From: Aspidapion aeneum
Lineage: Eukaryota; Arthropoda; Insecta; Coleoptera; Brentidae
Direction: 5' to 3'
Length of the DNA stretch: 64,000 nucleotides
Assembly: GCA_963576565.1 (NCBI GenBank)
Contig: OY755045.1
Coordinates: forward strand, 37,654,667-37,718,666
The stretch's first letter is position 1. Each line of letters opens with the position of its first letter. A program made the translations under genes and the position numbers. Below are positions 30,640-43,516 of this stretch, one piece after another. Below the pieces are notes generated by a model, which did not search any database, was not told the DNA's origin, and saw only the letters and a program-made list of their open reading frames with translations.

Positions 30640-33600
30640 AAATCATAGTAAAAAGGCGTTAAATAAAATAGATGGAAGAACACAACCTTGGTTCTTTGTG
30701 ATTTTGATGGCACCGAATACTTAATATCATCTAGAGATTATTTAAAATTAGCTAATAGACAGGGGTATTTCGTTTTAGAATATCCTGTGGAAAGAGCGGG
30801 TTTAGATAGCTCCTTAATTCTGTAATTTTTATGAGAATACCCTGTATACTAAATTAGATTAAAAACATTAAAGCTTTGTTATTTGTGATGCTACAAAATA
30901 AGGAACAATATTAAAATTAAGAAAAAAAGAACAAGGAAAAATGGATGATAATGTCCCTTGAAAAAATTAAACTTAATGTTCAAGAAAATGTAAATGTTCA
31001 TTTTTAGCATAAAAAACGGGATAAAAAACATTTTGAATTAAAAGTAAATGGATACATGACGGATGAAATACCCTCCTAGCCCATTAGCACACCCCAAGTA
31101 AACTCCACGCTATATCACGCTGGAAAACAGCCTTTTGTAAATATCTCAAAAACGAAAGCTCCTACAAAAGTACGACTTTACAACCGCTTTTGAAAACCAT
31201 AAAGGATCGAAAAATGACTGTTCATAAGAAAATATATTATTATTATTATTACTAATAATGTTTAATTGATATTTTATATACCTACACAATTTTTTTCCAA
31301 TTTACTCATTCATTTTCCTTTGCGAATTGAAAATGAGAAAAACTGTATTCGAGCTTTACGTTGCTGAAAATTAATATTTTTAATTAACTTAATTAAGGAG
31401 CGGATTTATAGGATGCAATAAAAATATTAAATTAAACACTTAAAAAAAATAAATGCAAAAAGAGAAAATGGTAAGTGGGGACTTCAAACTCGGAGGGTTA
31501 GATGAAAGTTATTTGTACAGGGTGGGCAAAATTCGATGTTTTTTGGCGGTTTTAGGTATTCAAATAGGAATAAATATATCCTGGACTCGACTTTTGATAC
31601 GTCTTTAAATTTCAAACTGCTTCTTGATAGACCTCGTAGTTTTTCAGCTACGAGGGGATTTTAAAAAAACTCCATTTTAAGTGAAGGCCTTGAACTTTTT
31701 TATTTATGAAAGTGTCTGAGTTGTCAATTGCTTTTTTATAGATTTTTTAATAAAGAATCCTTAGTCAACGTGAATTTGATATGTCCCTTTTAGTTTTTGA
31801 GATATTACATACAGCTGGTATTCTTCAAACCTATGATGATTGAAAACAAGCTTCTTTGAATTATGGGGTCGGGCAGTATAAGTAGTAGTAGCCTGGATTG
31901 TTTAGTTTACACTTGAAAACGGTTAGAGATACTTCCTAACCGAAACGTCGTATTTAAAATAAATAATGACAATGTGAGTCCAAAATTTTGTTTCAACTGA
32001 AAAATACCTTTGATAAAAATTAGTGAAAATCAGATATTTTTTTTTACAATTTGACATTTGCTAATGTCAACTATTACAGATATTCAAAAAAAAATAGCTT
32101 TATGTAATTTTAAAAAGCAATGTTATTATGTATATTTTGAGCTCATTCAAAAAAGTAAAAAAAAATTAAAATAAGTTTAATCTTGTTTTGTATTTATTAT
32201 CAAATAAATATGTTATTGCTATCATTTTAATTATCTGTAATTTCTCACTTCCTTCGGTCCGCAAGGCAAATTTAATATTAATTATGTAATTATTCATCGT
32301 AGTTTCTTAATAATGATTCATTATATATTTATAAATTTCGGTTTTGTTTCTCACTCTTCATCCCGGCCGTTTCATTCGTCATGGCACTTCTCATTTACAT
32401 GATAATATCGGTTATATTAATTTTGTAATTAATGCCTATTTTATTTTCGTGAATGCATTGTTTTTTTGCCATTTGTAAGTTTGTATATATTTTTATTTTC
32501 TTTTCTGCGTCAACAAGCAATATTTCCTATTTTCCTTTTGTCACTAACTTCAAAATAATGTATATTTTGTAACTAGAAAAAAATTTTGCAAGCTATTTTC
32601 AATTTTTAAGAAAGACCCCGTCTATCATCTTATGCTTATGCTAGTGTCTTGTCTCTCTCTCTCTTTCTCTGATTTTTGATTTGGGGAAATGTAAACTTTT
32701 TTAGATATTTGAACTTGATATAAAATGTTTCTTTTTGTTCTAAATTATTTTGATCTTAACTTGATTGATTTTAATTTTAAAGCTTTTTATTTGATTATTC
32801 TTTTCTAGTGTTTCTTTTTTCTGATTTTTCTGAACATCAAATACAAACGTTTCGTTGCCATAAAATGGGCATCTTTAATTATTCTAACTTCACAAAGAAC
32901 ATTAAACCCAAGCAATTGATAACCATCGAAAAAAAAAAGTGAGGTAGAAACTACGTCAACAGACTGTTTCAACTGTTAGCTTACAAGAAGAGGCTTCTGT
33001 AATGACTCCTTTAGAAGCTATAATGTTAACGGAGTCAGTCAGAAGTCAAAAATTACTTTCTAAGTCTTTCTTATCCGGTTTTTAATTTAGGCGGAAGTTT
33101 TGTTGCACTTGCTTTATGGTTGGGTACGTCCTAAAAAAATTGATTTTTGTCTCCAAAAACTCCAGGGACGAATAAAATATTGTATTGTCTGTAATAAAAA
33201 AAACTTAAAAAACAAATTGTAATTGAAATAAATCAAATTGCATTCTACAAATAATTTAAAATAAAATAAAAACTTACAAAAATGTTAAAATAAATTAACA
33301 GTACACAATTTATAAACGTTTTGCTGATGAGATTCTTAAATTAACTGAAACTTCTGTAATTAAAATGAACATTGGGTCTTTTGTTAAAGCACTGTACGAT
33401 GGTGGTCGCTTGGAAAATAAAATAAATAAAAACTAAATACATATCTTTAATGATGTTCTGGGTGGATGAATCTAATTAATTGATATTTTAAACTGTTGAA
33501 TTGAAAGACTTAAAAGAATTTTATCATAAAAAAGTTAATTTACATCAGACTAAATAAAGCTGTATTCTTGTCGATTTTTTTATAAAGCAGACTTTTATAG

Positions 33601-33895
33601 TTATAGTTGTAAGATGACACATTAAGAATTATTAGAGACGACCTGGTGTTAAAACTTTTACCTGACACTATTACTGCCTGACTTTATTGCACATAAAGCA
33701 ATCTAAAGATGATTCTAATCTTATCTCTGATCTGATCTCCCTAATATATCATTAAATCATTTTATATTGAGGATTCCGGTCAAAACTTAGTGACTCAAGG
33801 TTGTCGTCAAATATAGAAGGCTGCGAACTTCCAAAGATTTGTAGTGACTCGTCTGCCTCAAAAGTATTTGGCTAATTATAAACAGATGATTTTTG
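30640..33895. other. No recognised gene; scattered repeat pieces
   Basis: AT-rich. About 31055-31165 matches a dispersed repeat also at 46981-47100. Near 31517 TACAGGGTGGGCAAAATTCG looks like the left end of a MITE whose right end I did not find. Nothing else is supported. Confidence 0.45.
31055..31165 (+). repeat. Dispersed repeat, copy 1 (copy 2 at 46981-47100)
   Basis: Shared order of blocks: GACGGAT, CCTAGC, ATTAGCACAC, AATATCTCA-like, ACGAAA and CTCATAC/CTCCTAC. The two copies are roughly three-quarters alike by eye. No element ends are visible. Confidence 0.55.
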
Positions 33896-33899
33896 TTAG

Positions 33900-34735
33900 G
33901 GTGGTTAGAGACAGGGTGATAAAATATCCCCTAAACTATTTAACCAGGCCCTAGAAGATGTTTTTAAAAACTTAGATTGGGAAGAAACAGGCATTAAAGT
34001 AAACGGATAATACTTGAACCAGTTAAGATATGCTGATGATATTGCTTTCATAACAGATAAGAAACAAGAAGTGGCTGATAAAAATGCTGGAGGAATTGGA
34101 TACAGCAGCTAAAAATATAGGCTTGAGTGTGAACTGCACTAAAACTAAAGTCATTACAAAAAAAGATGAGGATATCACGATCAGAATGAACCAAGAGAAA
34201 ATAGAGTAGAGGAATATACATTGTATACCTGGGACAAATTATTAAACTATAAAAGGAAAACCAAACGGCTGAAATCAAGAGACGATTATGATTGTCCTGG
34301 GCAGCATTCGGTAAATTAAGCTACATATTAAAAAATAAAAAATATTCTCATTACCTCAAAACTTCCGGTACTTACCTATGGATTCCAGACCTGGACACTT
34401 ACAAAATCAAACATGGATAAGGTAACAAAAGCCAGATAGAACAAGGAATGAATGGATAAGAAATAAAACAAAAGTAAGGGATGTACGAGGAGAAGTAGCA
34501 AAATTAAAATGGAAGTTTGCCGGTCATAATATCAGACAGAAAGACGATCGATGGAACAAGCGTATTGTAACCTGGAGACCTTGGGAAAATAGAAGAAGTA
34601 GACTCCAAATGGAATGGGCGGACGTTTTGAAGAGACATGCAGGAGCTAGATGGATGAACACGGCGCCAGACAGAGAAGAATGGAAGATATTGGGAGAGGC
34701 CTATGTCCAAAGATGGATCGAAGAAAGCTAGAAAG
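33900..34735 (+). pseudogene. Decayed non-LTR reverse transcriptase, 3-prime half (RTE-like?)
   Basis: Read across several frames, the segment gives SPKLFNQALEDVF, then LRYADDIAFITD (the catalytic ADD of reverse transcriptase), and a C-terminal region with WKFAGHNIRQKDDRW, WRPWENRRSR and EEWKILGEAYVQRW. That C-terminal region is characteristic of insect endonuclease-reverse transcriptase elements. Several stops and frameshifts show it is dead. It ends in GATA-rich repeats (AAGATAGATAG), a common RTE-type tail. A second copy of the family is at 39390-39855. The clade is tentative. Confidence 0.75.
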
Positions 34736-34756
34736 ATAGATAGAAAATTTTCAAAT

Positions 34757-35775
34757 AGGTTCAACCCTAGGTTGGTTTTAGCCTGATTAACCAGAGCCCT
34801 CCATTCTGCCCTCTCTAGTATGATTCTTTCCCACCTTCTTATTCCCATATTTTTCATCTTCGACATCGTCTAGCAACTTTTTTCCTGGCCTCCTTCTTAG
34901 TCTTCTTCCTGCAGGTCTCCAGTTCATTATTTTTCTTGATGTTTTTATCTCATCCATTCTCTGTACATGCCTCAAATAAGCAAATCTTCTACTTTTAAGG
35001 AATCTTACGGTACTTGCGCCATCTATTAGCTGTTTTAATTCATAATTCATCAACATCATTTATTGTTCTTCATTCACTTTTGTGTGCCATGATTCGCACC
35101 CATGTCTCGCTACCGGCCTAATTATTGTTGTGTAGATGTTTTGTTTGAGAAATCTCGTTAGAATCTTTGGCTCAGAACAGTTTTTGAGGAGCATAAAAGA
35201 CTTTGTTTTCGTTGATTATTCTTCGGCTTATTTCCACTGTAGAACAGTTTTCTTTGTTTATTTTTACTTGTATATAAACTTTTCCACTTGCTCAAAACTA
35301 TAAGCAAGTACTTCAAAATTAGGAGCATACTCTTGTTGTTTTTTGAGAAGTTAATGTATTTACTTTTTGACTCATTTATTTTTATTCCTCGTTTTTTGGC
35401 TTCTATATGACGCGCTTTTACAGTTGTAGTTAGAGATCTTTCGTCTCTACAATGAACATCACTACCATCCGCCTACTTAGCTATATGTGTTGAATTGATG
35501 CCAATATATTCGCTTGTGTCAATCATAGTAACAGAAGCGTCAAGGACTAGATTAAACAGTAATAAAGATAATACATCACATTGCCTTACTCCTGAAGTTA
35601 TACAGAATGACTTTTAGATATTGGTTATTTATTCTTATTACAGATTTGCAACCCTGAATAAAAGCATTGATAAGCTTAATTTATTTTGAAGGGATTCCCA
35701 AAGATCCTGCATCATTCTCCCCGTTTTACGCTGTCAAAAGCTTGTTTAAAATCTACATAAATACTATATATATTT
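34757..35775 (-). pseudogene. Decayed non-LTR reverse transcriptase (second LINE family)
   Basis: On the minus strand, near 35775, the frame gives IYVDFKQAFDSV (reverse transcriptase motif A), followed by a degraded SGVRQ-like motif near 35590. Toward 34787 comes the C-terminal region LRHVQRMDEIKTSRKIMNWRPAGRRLRRRPGKKLLDDVED. It has many stops. It abuts the oppositely oriented relic at 33900-34735, head to tail at about 34740. A smaller piece of the family is at 2290-2545. The clade is uncertain. Confidence 0.7.
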
Positions 35776-36520
35776 AAGTTGTGTTCAAAGTATAACTTAA
35801 AATATTAAAAACAAAGGCTAACGAACCTTCTGCGATCAATATTCTCGCAATTCCATAACCGAATAAAATAAAACAAATTACAAGAAGAGAGAACGGCTCC
35901 AAAGAACAGCGAGCGCTAATAGAGAAAAAAGAATTTCTCTCGACAAACTAATATTTCTTCTGAGATTAAATTAAATCAAAAAGCTTCTCGCCGAACCCTC
36001 CCTCTGTCCGACTTCCCTCTATTCTGTGTGCCTTTAAGTTGGGCCTTCGGTTTTTCGCCCGCAAAATATAATATAATAACTCTTTTGGCTCGAGAGTGGT
36101 CTTATTTCGAATATAGGTGCTTAAATATTTTTAGAGGAACATTCTTGAGGATAACCTCTATGTTTTAATTTAAGTGAGGATATCTGGTGTAATTAAGTAA
36201 CTTCGTGATCTAGTAAACTTAGATGTGTTAATCAAGATCATAATATGGAGAAAAGCATCTGATGTCGAGAGGGCTTCTCAAAGTCAAATTCTTAAATGCA
36301 TATCAGGTACTCAACAAAAACAAAGGTTTAGATTTTTTAATAGATACCGCTTTTTTTTCTGGAGGCGGGTACATTTTAAAATTAAAGGCGAGAAAGAAAG
36401 CGACTTAAAAATTTACTTGTTTTATTCGTTTCTATGGTAAAACTGATGTTAAAATCAAACTCTTGTGGCCAATTTTTTATAGGTTTTGGGTCTAAGATTT
36501 TAAATACCTGTTAGTTTATT
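35776..36520. other. No recognised gene
   Basis: A mixed AT-rich stretch. The plus-strand frame at 36225-36440 has no recognisable domain. Confidence 0.4.
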
Positions 36521-36522
36521 TT

Positions 36523-36835
36523 TAATTGCAAATCAACTTCCGTGCCTAGCTTCTTCTGAATCAGATACTTCCAACACGTCAACTGATTCCTTATTTTCTA
36601 ATAACTAGGCTACAAGTTCAGCATTCCGAAATTTGTAGTAGTTATCTTTTTTCACACAGTGACCGAAAATTTTAGCTAAATCTTAATTTTTAATTGCAAA
36701 TCAACTTCCCTTTCCAGCTTCTTCCGAACCGGATACTTCAAACACGTTAACTGATTCCTTAATTTCTAATACCTAGGCTACATCAAGTTCAGCATTCCGA
36801 AATTTGTAGTAGTTAGATTTTTTGACACAGTGACC
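36523..36835. repeat. Two-unit direct tandem duplication, about 172 bp apart
   Basis: Both units contain AATTGCAAATCAACTTCC, CAACACGTC/AAACACGTT, ACTGATTCCTTA, and GTTCAGCATTCCGAAATTTG followed by ACACAGTGACC. They are about 90 percent alike by eye, so the duplication is fairly young. The minus strand reads as short peptide-like stretches broken by stops. Confidence 0.85.
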
Positions 36836-36900
36836 AGTTGTTTAAAAAAAAAACTTGTTTAAATCATCAAATCAAGCAAATATATTGATGGGACGCAGTG

Positions 36901-36968
36901 GAGTCCCTGTATGTTGACATAGTTGGATATATTAATATATATCCAAATATGTCAACATACAAGGACTC
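36901..36968. repeat. Long near-perfect hairpin
   Basis: Arms of about 32 bp: the left begins GAGTCCCTGTATGTTGACAT, the right ends ATGTCAACATACAAGGACTC, with an AT-rich tip. Only a few mismatches. It may be a tiny MITE, a palindrome or a hairpin RNA source; the sequence alone cannot decide. Confidence 0.85.
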
Positions 36969-37441
36969 TAGGGCGCAGTATCGTGTGTGCGGAGTATAGT
37001 CACTACTGTTAGTACTGTGTAAAATTATTTTGAAGAATCACCCTCCACACCATCATGTTCATTACGGACCAACTTTTGCCTTCTTTCTCCTTTTCGTTCT
37101 TTTATTTCAGAGTGCGAGAAACCGATTAAAATAAATTGAAATGCACTGATATTTATATTTATTGCGCCCCGTTTCTCAATTCGTTCTCTTTTTCTTTAAT
37201 CATTTTAATATGCCCTGGCGGCTCGAGGATTATTATTTGCACGCCCGGGCAAAAGATGTCGAAAATAAAACCGCGTGGTAAAATAATGTTTAGAAATCAG
37301 TTGTTTAATTTATATTTTGGTAGAGTAAAACCAAACAAAAAAATTTTTGGCATTCGATTTGTAAATGTTTTTGGAATGAAGGTGAAATAGAAATAAAGAA
37401 AGTTAAAAAGTACTAAGTGGATGGATGTATTGCTTTAGATA

Positions 37442-38105
37442 TACAGGGTGTTCCAACTAAAAGGTAACAGACGTGTTTTTTGGTATTTTTTGTGTGAGTT
37501 TGGAGAAACGCTCGGACACGTCGATTTTGTTTGCGAGGGGGACACTTTTTGGCTATCTTGAAATTTTTGTAGCACTCACCATCTTCGAGGGGTATACTTT
37601 ACCCCTATATTTTGAATAGGGAAAGTGGGTCTAGTGGTACCTTGTTTTGAAGGCCTCTTGAATGTCTTTACAACCGTGTAAAAATTTCAAAAATCTATCT
37701 ATTAGTGTTTGAGATAATTGCCTTCAAACTTTCAAATTTAACATGGACTGATAAAATAAAAATTTAATCAGAATTTTATTTTTTTCGGATTTGCTTTTTA
37801 TTTTATCATTTCATGTAAAATTTGAAAGCAAATATCTCAAAAACTAATCTATTGATTTTCGAAATTTTTACACGGTTTTAAAGATATTCAAGAGAACTTC
37901 AAAAGAAGGTATCACTAGACCCACTTTCCCTATTCAAAATATAGGGGTATAGTATACCCCTCGAAGATGGTGCGGCTACAAAAATTTCAAGGTAGCCAAA
38001 AGGTGTCCCCCTCGCAAACAAAATCGACGTGTCCGAGCGTTTTCCAAATTCACACAAAAAATACCAAAAAATACGTCTGTTACCTTTTAGTTGGAACACC
38101 CTGTA
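37442..38105. mobile_element. MITE, complete copy of the CAGGGTG family
   Basis: The ends are TACAGGGTGTTCCAACTAAA and its complement, with the flanking TA on both sides as the likely target duplication. The inverted arms extend about 300 bp each around a centre near 37775. This is the best-preserved copy in the window. There is no transposase frame. Confidence 0.92.
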
Positions 38106-38409
38106 TATAAGCAAAGCAATATTTCGTTATTTTAAACATTCATATCAGAAATAAATTTTAAAATAAAACATGAAGATTCTTGTGTGTTGAGCCCTTTCTT
38201 ATATCTGTTGTTATTCTGAAACCAGAAAACTGCTACATGCGTTTGTAGATGACCCTGGAGTGGTGACAATGGTAAAAACTAACGACGAATCTATTATAGA
38301 AGAACTACAAAATTCTATTTACCAAATTCGCACAACACATTTTGAAGTCCTGTTATACTAACAGCTATGCTATTTAAATCTTAGGCTATGACACTTGATA
38401 CAAAATTAT

Positions 38410-38740
38410 CCTGAAAGGAACAAGTTAAGAAAAAGAAAGAGGAACTTGAGTTGAAATACAGTAAAATGTACTTGTTGTTAGAAAAGCATTCGAAATTGGT
38501 TATAAGTAAACAAACCGGTCTGGAATTACGGTACTCAATTTTGGGGTGTATTAAAAAATGAAACTCTGGCGTTGGATGACAAAACAGTACTAATAAACAT
38601 ATTGAATGCTCATTGGTATATCGTCACCCTAATTCTGACACATCGTAACCCAACTCAACAAAATTTTACAGGAATAAGAAAAGTTAGAAGCAAATTACAT
38701 AGGATAAGCATTATGCGACTTATTAGAAATCGCGGGAAGG
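38410..38740 (+). pseudogene. Decayed fragment of the Jockey-clade LINE reverse transcriptase
   Basis: Across two frames the peptide order follows residues near the C-terminus of ORF2 of the LINE at 25860-30248: KKEEELELKYSKM against KKKKEELEIRYRKM, then a WNYGTQFWG-like stretch against WTYGIQLWG, then ILNAHWYI against IVNAPWYV. Several frameshifts are present and no FADD region remains. It is an older, truncated relative. Confidence 0.65.
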
Positions 38741-38744
38741 ACCG

Positions 38745-39385
38745 TTTTAGATTTTTTTTTTGTTTGCGAGGATTTAGCAGCATATAGCTACGCATAATTA
38801 CTAACCTTTGACGCAAAAATATGAATTTTCATTTTTTTGTGGGTTACGACATATCAGAATTAGGGTATCGATATAGAGAATAGTGACGTTTTTAGACAAT
38901 AACATATCAATCATAACACTTATAAGGAAATAAATGGTGACCACAATAATGTTTAGAGTATACATAGTAAACATGTCATTCCAACAACTATATTGTGATT
39001 TTCTCTTAGAATTTGGGCTAAAACAAAATTGCCAATTATTGTTCTTTGACTAGATTGTAATTGAAGTAAGATTTGTATAATATAATCAGTACTATATTGG
39101 AACCTTTTTTAAAAAAAAATTTGGCTTATGCCTTTTTTTTTGTTTGACACTTTGTGTTAAGCTCACCTTTGTCTTTTTTTTTTCATTATTTCGTCGCACG
39201 ATATACGCAATAAAGCAGGATTTGTACATGAGAAGGCAGCAATATGAAAAATGGCGTCCACGCCGATAATATCAATGTCAAACACTTGTCCTGCGGCCTC
39301 CCGTAATCCTGCATTCTTTTTTGCTGTTGCCTCTGGAACAAAGCTTTTACGATTTGCTCCTGTTAACACGTATTTACTAGCTAAT
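38745..39385. other. No recognised gene
   Basis: AT-rich; the minus-strand frame at 39163-39369 shows no domain. Confidence 0.4.
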
Positions 39386-39389
39386 ATAC

Positions 39390-39855
39390 CGGCCTAATGC
39401 TACCCAGACAGCATTCGGTAAATTAATCTACATATTAAAAAATAAAAAATATCCTTAGTACCTCAAAACCGAACCGAACCAATGTTCCTTCCTGTACTTA
39501 TCTAGGTATCCCAGACCTGAAAACTTACAAAATCAAACATGGATACGGTAACAAAAGCCTAAACATCAATGAAAAGACAAATGTTACAATGAAAAGACAA
39601 ATGTTAAGGACGGAATGAATGGATAAAAACAAAACAAAAGTAAAAGATGTGAGAGGAGAGTAAGCAAAATTAAAATGAAAATTTGCCGGCCATAATAGAA
39701 GACAAAAAGACGATCGATGAAACAAAAGTAAGTTGGGGAAGAACCCAAATTAGATGGACGGACGATTTGATGAAACATGGGGGAACTAGGTGGTTGAACG
39801 CGGCGACAGACAGAGAAAAGTGTCCAAAGATGGATCGAAGAAGGCTAAATAGATA
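39390..39855 (+). pseudogene. Second copy of the RTE-like relic, 3-prime end
   Basis: It aligns with about 34290-34735: GCATTCGGTAAATTAA, ACCTCAAAAC, AATCAAACATGGATA, TTTGCCGG(T/C)CATAAT, AAGACGATCGATG and the terminal TCCAAAGATGGATCGAAGAA. Internal deletions and a short duplication of AATGAAAAGACAAATGTTA are present. It ends in GATA repeats. Dead fragment. Confidence 0.75.
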
Positions 39856-39859
39856 GATA

Positions 39860-41680
39860 CCGGCTTAAAAAAGTAATATACCGAGAGGACCACCAGTTAG
39901 GCAAATACGGTGGAATACACCCAATTTCCTAGTGCCATTTGATTTTCAAGACAGCGATCGGAAGCAAGCAGAACTCTTTGTATGTCTCTTTCTATTTCGC
40001 GCAGTCATTTTTGTCTTGTTATCGTGTACAAAAAATTAGTCTTCGACCACACGCTTCTGAGGTGCGTTTGCTGTCTCTAATAAAATGCGTTATTAAATAT
40101 GCGAATTATGCTATTCTATTAATTTTTGTCCTAGCATGGTGGTCCTCTCGGTATGGGAAAAGGAATAAAACGACACTGAGCTTACAAGAATAGATTTGTA
40201 CCTGTCATTTAATGTCAGTTGTTACATTTTCAGAAAATGCTGGAATGCTTCTTTTGTTTTAGATTTGAAACACTTACAGCATTTAGGTTATATTTAATTT
40301 CTGAACAACAGCTGTACTGTCTGCTATAAAATCGGTCAGAGTAAACCTTTTGGGTTGAGTGTGAAGATGTGGTGTAGCATAAACCCAGCAGGGACACAAA
40401 AAGGTTGATTTGGTTCTTTTGCACTATGACTAAACATACTTTGGTTTTGTAAATTCTGATACCAAAGTAAATTACATACTTATATGGTTTCTGCTGTTTT
40501 TCCCAGGTTTACTTTTGGGATCAGAAATGTTGGCGCAAGGTATTTGGATTCATCCCCTTCTGCAGCGGCAAAAAATCCTCTTGACCGAAAAAAGTCTGTC
40601 GTTTGCGCCATTTAGATCTGGAACGACAATTTTTTTTAAATACGAGATGTATAGTTGAGAGGCTTGAAGTCAAAAATCGCATCCGTGGGATGGTTGTGAA
40701 AGATTTTTAAAAACTGTCTTAGATCGACCACAGGGGTTTGCCCCCTATTTGAGTGGCGCGGCCTGTGTCACGTCATAAATCCAAGATGGCTGCTTGATAG
40801 AGACTCGGCGTGTTCATTGCATGAAACACTCGTTGTGTTTCACCAGACTTAGGAAGGTTTGTAGGCAGTTCCAAACAACTTTTAAGGTTTATTTTTTTAC
40901 CATGCTAGAGCTTTGATTGTTTGGTTGAGAAAATTATGATATATTTATTGAAATTACTTCTTGTGAGGTTTTTCCGAGGGGGAGAGCTAATTTTATGAAT
41001 CTTTGCCTCCCAATTTCCCCCATATAATGCAGTAGAACTTTAGAAACATCTGTTTTAAAAGCTTGTGTAATGAAGTGCCTTTTTAATGTTCTGGCCAGCT
41101 CAGTTATCCTCACTAAACAAATGAGCTTCGATTTTTCAGCTTTAGAAATACTAAAATGTTTGTAATACATATTTCTCGTGCGTGACAATCCAGAAACCCA
41201 AGCCCAAAAATCATTTTTAATAAAAACAAAAACACGTAATTCCTCTGTGTTTTAGGTGAAAAAAAAAACAAAACAGATTTTGACGCTCAGATATAAATGA
41301 TGAAACGAATATAATAATTAATAAAAAGAGAGTGACTTGTTAAGTGAAAAAGGAGTGTCTGCTCGTATTTTAATCTGAATTTCATAAAGCTTAGGACGAG
41401 GTGAGGATAGATCAACAACCTGTCAAGTTGCTAAAGGTGCGTGACAAAGAATTTGATTTAATAATAATTTTAGAATAATTTTTTGTGCCTACATGATATG
41501 CACTTCCTAATTATTTGACAATATCATTATAATTTCGATTCAAATGGTGACAAATCACCCTAAAAAGTCAGTTCTTTTAAAATGATAAAAAATGCTCCAT
41601 GTGCTGTACGGCGAATAAGCCTTTATTTGATTTCTTAAGTATTCCAATAGTCGGTTGTTTGCACTAATCGTCAGCACTTG
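39860..41680. other. No recognised gene
   Basis: AT-rich intergenic sequence. The frames at 39939-40193 (plus) and 40934-41188 (minus) carry no recognisable motif. Confidence 0.4.
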
Positions 41681-41684
41681 TCAG

Positions 41685-42360
41685 TTTTTCCACATTATAT
41701 GGGATCCAAGCAATCCAGCAATTTTTTATATCACAACAAAAACATTTTATGTAAAAAAAGCCAAATACGCAAAAATGGTATTCCGTAAAAAGAAAAGCCA
41801 AGTTCTCCAATACAAATTTCAAAACGAATGGTTCTTACTAGTTTAGAAATGTAAACTTTGCTATTCCAGCCAAACTTCTTTCAGCGGCGTAGCGTGCCTG
41901 TAGGGGCGGAGGGGGGCCGACAACTAAAAAGGGCGGCCATCAAAAACCTTGCGACCAAAAAAAAAACCAAGGTCATCATGTCTTGTCTTTAGATTTGTTG
42001 GCCGCCCTCTTAATTTGGCGTTACCGGCCCTGCTACTTAATACTAAAGGGGCGTTTCGGCCACCCATGGGGCGCCAGTACCCTCGGGGCGGGGGGGGGGG
42101 GCGACAAACCCCCCCCCACGCTACCCCACTGACTTCTTTACGTTCAATTTAGCACTGTGCCTAAGAGCCATTTGCAGCCGTAATTGCAAAGTTTAGAAAA
42201 ACATTTTCAAACTAGTAAGAACCATTCGTTTTGAAATTTGTATTGGAGAACTTGGCTTTACTGTTATCTCAATTCTGTTTACGGAATACCACTTTCGCGT
42301 ACTTGGCTTTTTTTACATAAAATGTTTTTGTTATGATTTCACTCCTTTTTTAAAGGATTT
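41685..42360. mobile_element. Foldback element with a GC-rich insert
   Basis: About 41730-41850 and 42190-42350 are inverted copies: AAAACATTTTATGTAAAAAA, CAAGTTCTCCAATACAAATT and CGAATGGTTCTTACTAGTTT all recur in complement. Between them lies a C/G-run segment (about 41884-42133) with short inverted GGCGTAGCGTG and CACGCTACCCC ends, apparently another MITE. No coding content. Confidence 0.75.
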
Positions 42361-42579
42361 GGATAATATTTAATTTTTGAAATAGTAAAATATGCGGAAT
42401 ATTGTTCAAACCTTTTGCAATGCCTTATTAAAAATGTTGAGGTTTTTTTTATATTTTACTATGGTTTTATCATAATTCCTATCAGCCTTTCGAAGCTCAC
42501 CTCTCTAGCGTTCCTGGAAGTGGAACATTTATGGGGGAGGGCAGGAAATTAAAATTTTGGATCAGGAAATTAACGCCGA

Positions 42580-43025
42580 AACTCGTCGATTTTGTTTGCA
42601 AGGGGGGCACTTTTTGGCTGTGTAATTTCGAAAATCCATCGATTAGTTTTTGAGATATTTGCTTTCAAATTTCCAAATTTAACATGGAATAATAAAATAA
42701 AAATTAAATCTGAAAAATATAAAATTCTAACAAACGTGAAATTTATATTTTTGATTTTTTTATAAAATTCTAATAAAATTTATATTTTATCAGTCCATGT
42801 TAAATTTGAAACTTTAAAAGCAATTATCTCAAAAACTAATGGACAGATTTTTGAAATTTTTACACGGTTGTAAGGACATTCAAAAGGCCTTCAAAACAAG
42901 GTATCACTAGACCCACTTTCCCTATTCAAAATATAGGGGTAAGGTATACTTCTCGAAGGGGGTTCTTGCTACAAAAATTTCAATATAGTCACAAAGTGCC
43001 CGCTTGCAAACAAAATCGACGTGTT
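42580..43025. mobile_element. Diverged MITE of the CAGGGTG family, ends eroded
   Basis: It retains GTCGATTTTGTTTGCAAGG at the left and GCAAACAAAATCGACGTGT at the right, with the CACTTTCCCTATTCAAAATA block in the right half. The outer ends are no longer recognisable. The centre carries an extra AT-rich duplication. Confidence 0.8.
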
Positions 43026-43516
43026 TCAGGTTTTTTTAATTTCTTGAAAATTTTCGAGAAAATCCAGGTGGTTCCTTTTTAAATTGTCACCTTGTATATT
43101 TAAAGTCTGCACTCTGTATGAAACAAATATTTGCGGACCGCGACCTGGACAAATTTGATCAAATTTTGTTAACAACACGTGAATGCATTCAGCCAGCATA
43201 TTGTTTACACTCTCATGCCAAAGAGGCGCTAATATCCAAAATCAAAGTTTGGTTTTTGACGCAAATAACCAATTTATTGGCCGAATTAGGCTTGCGGTTC
43301 GATTAATTACTCCCCTTCTCTTAATGAGCGAAAAATTGAGTAACAATAAACACGTGTCTAAATCAGTAACGCAAAAACTACAATTCATTAAAACATTTTT
43401 TCGTTGGCCTATGTTAGTGTTACCAGCTGTTAACTGTCAAAAAGTTCTCTCAAAAATTATAAAATGGACTGTACGTTTTTCTACGTTTCCGACGCCTATT
43501 CTTCCCTCCTTCGATC

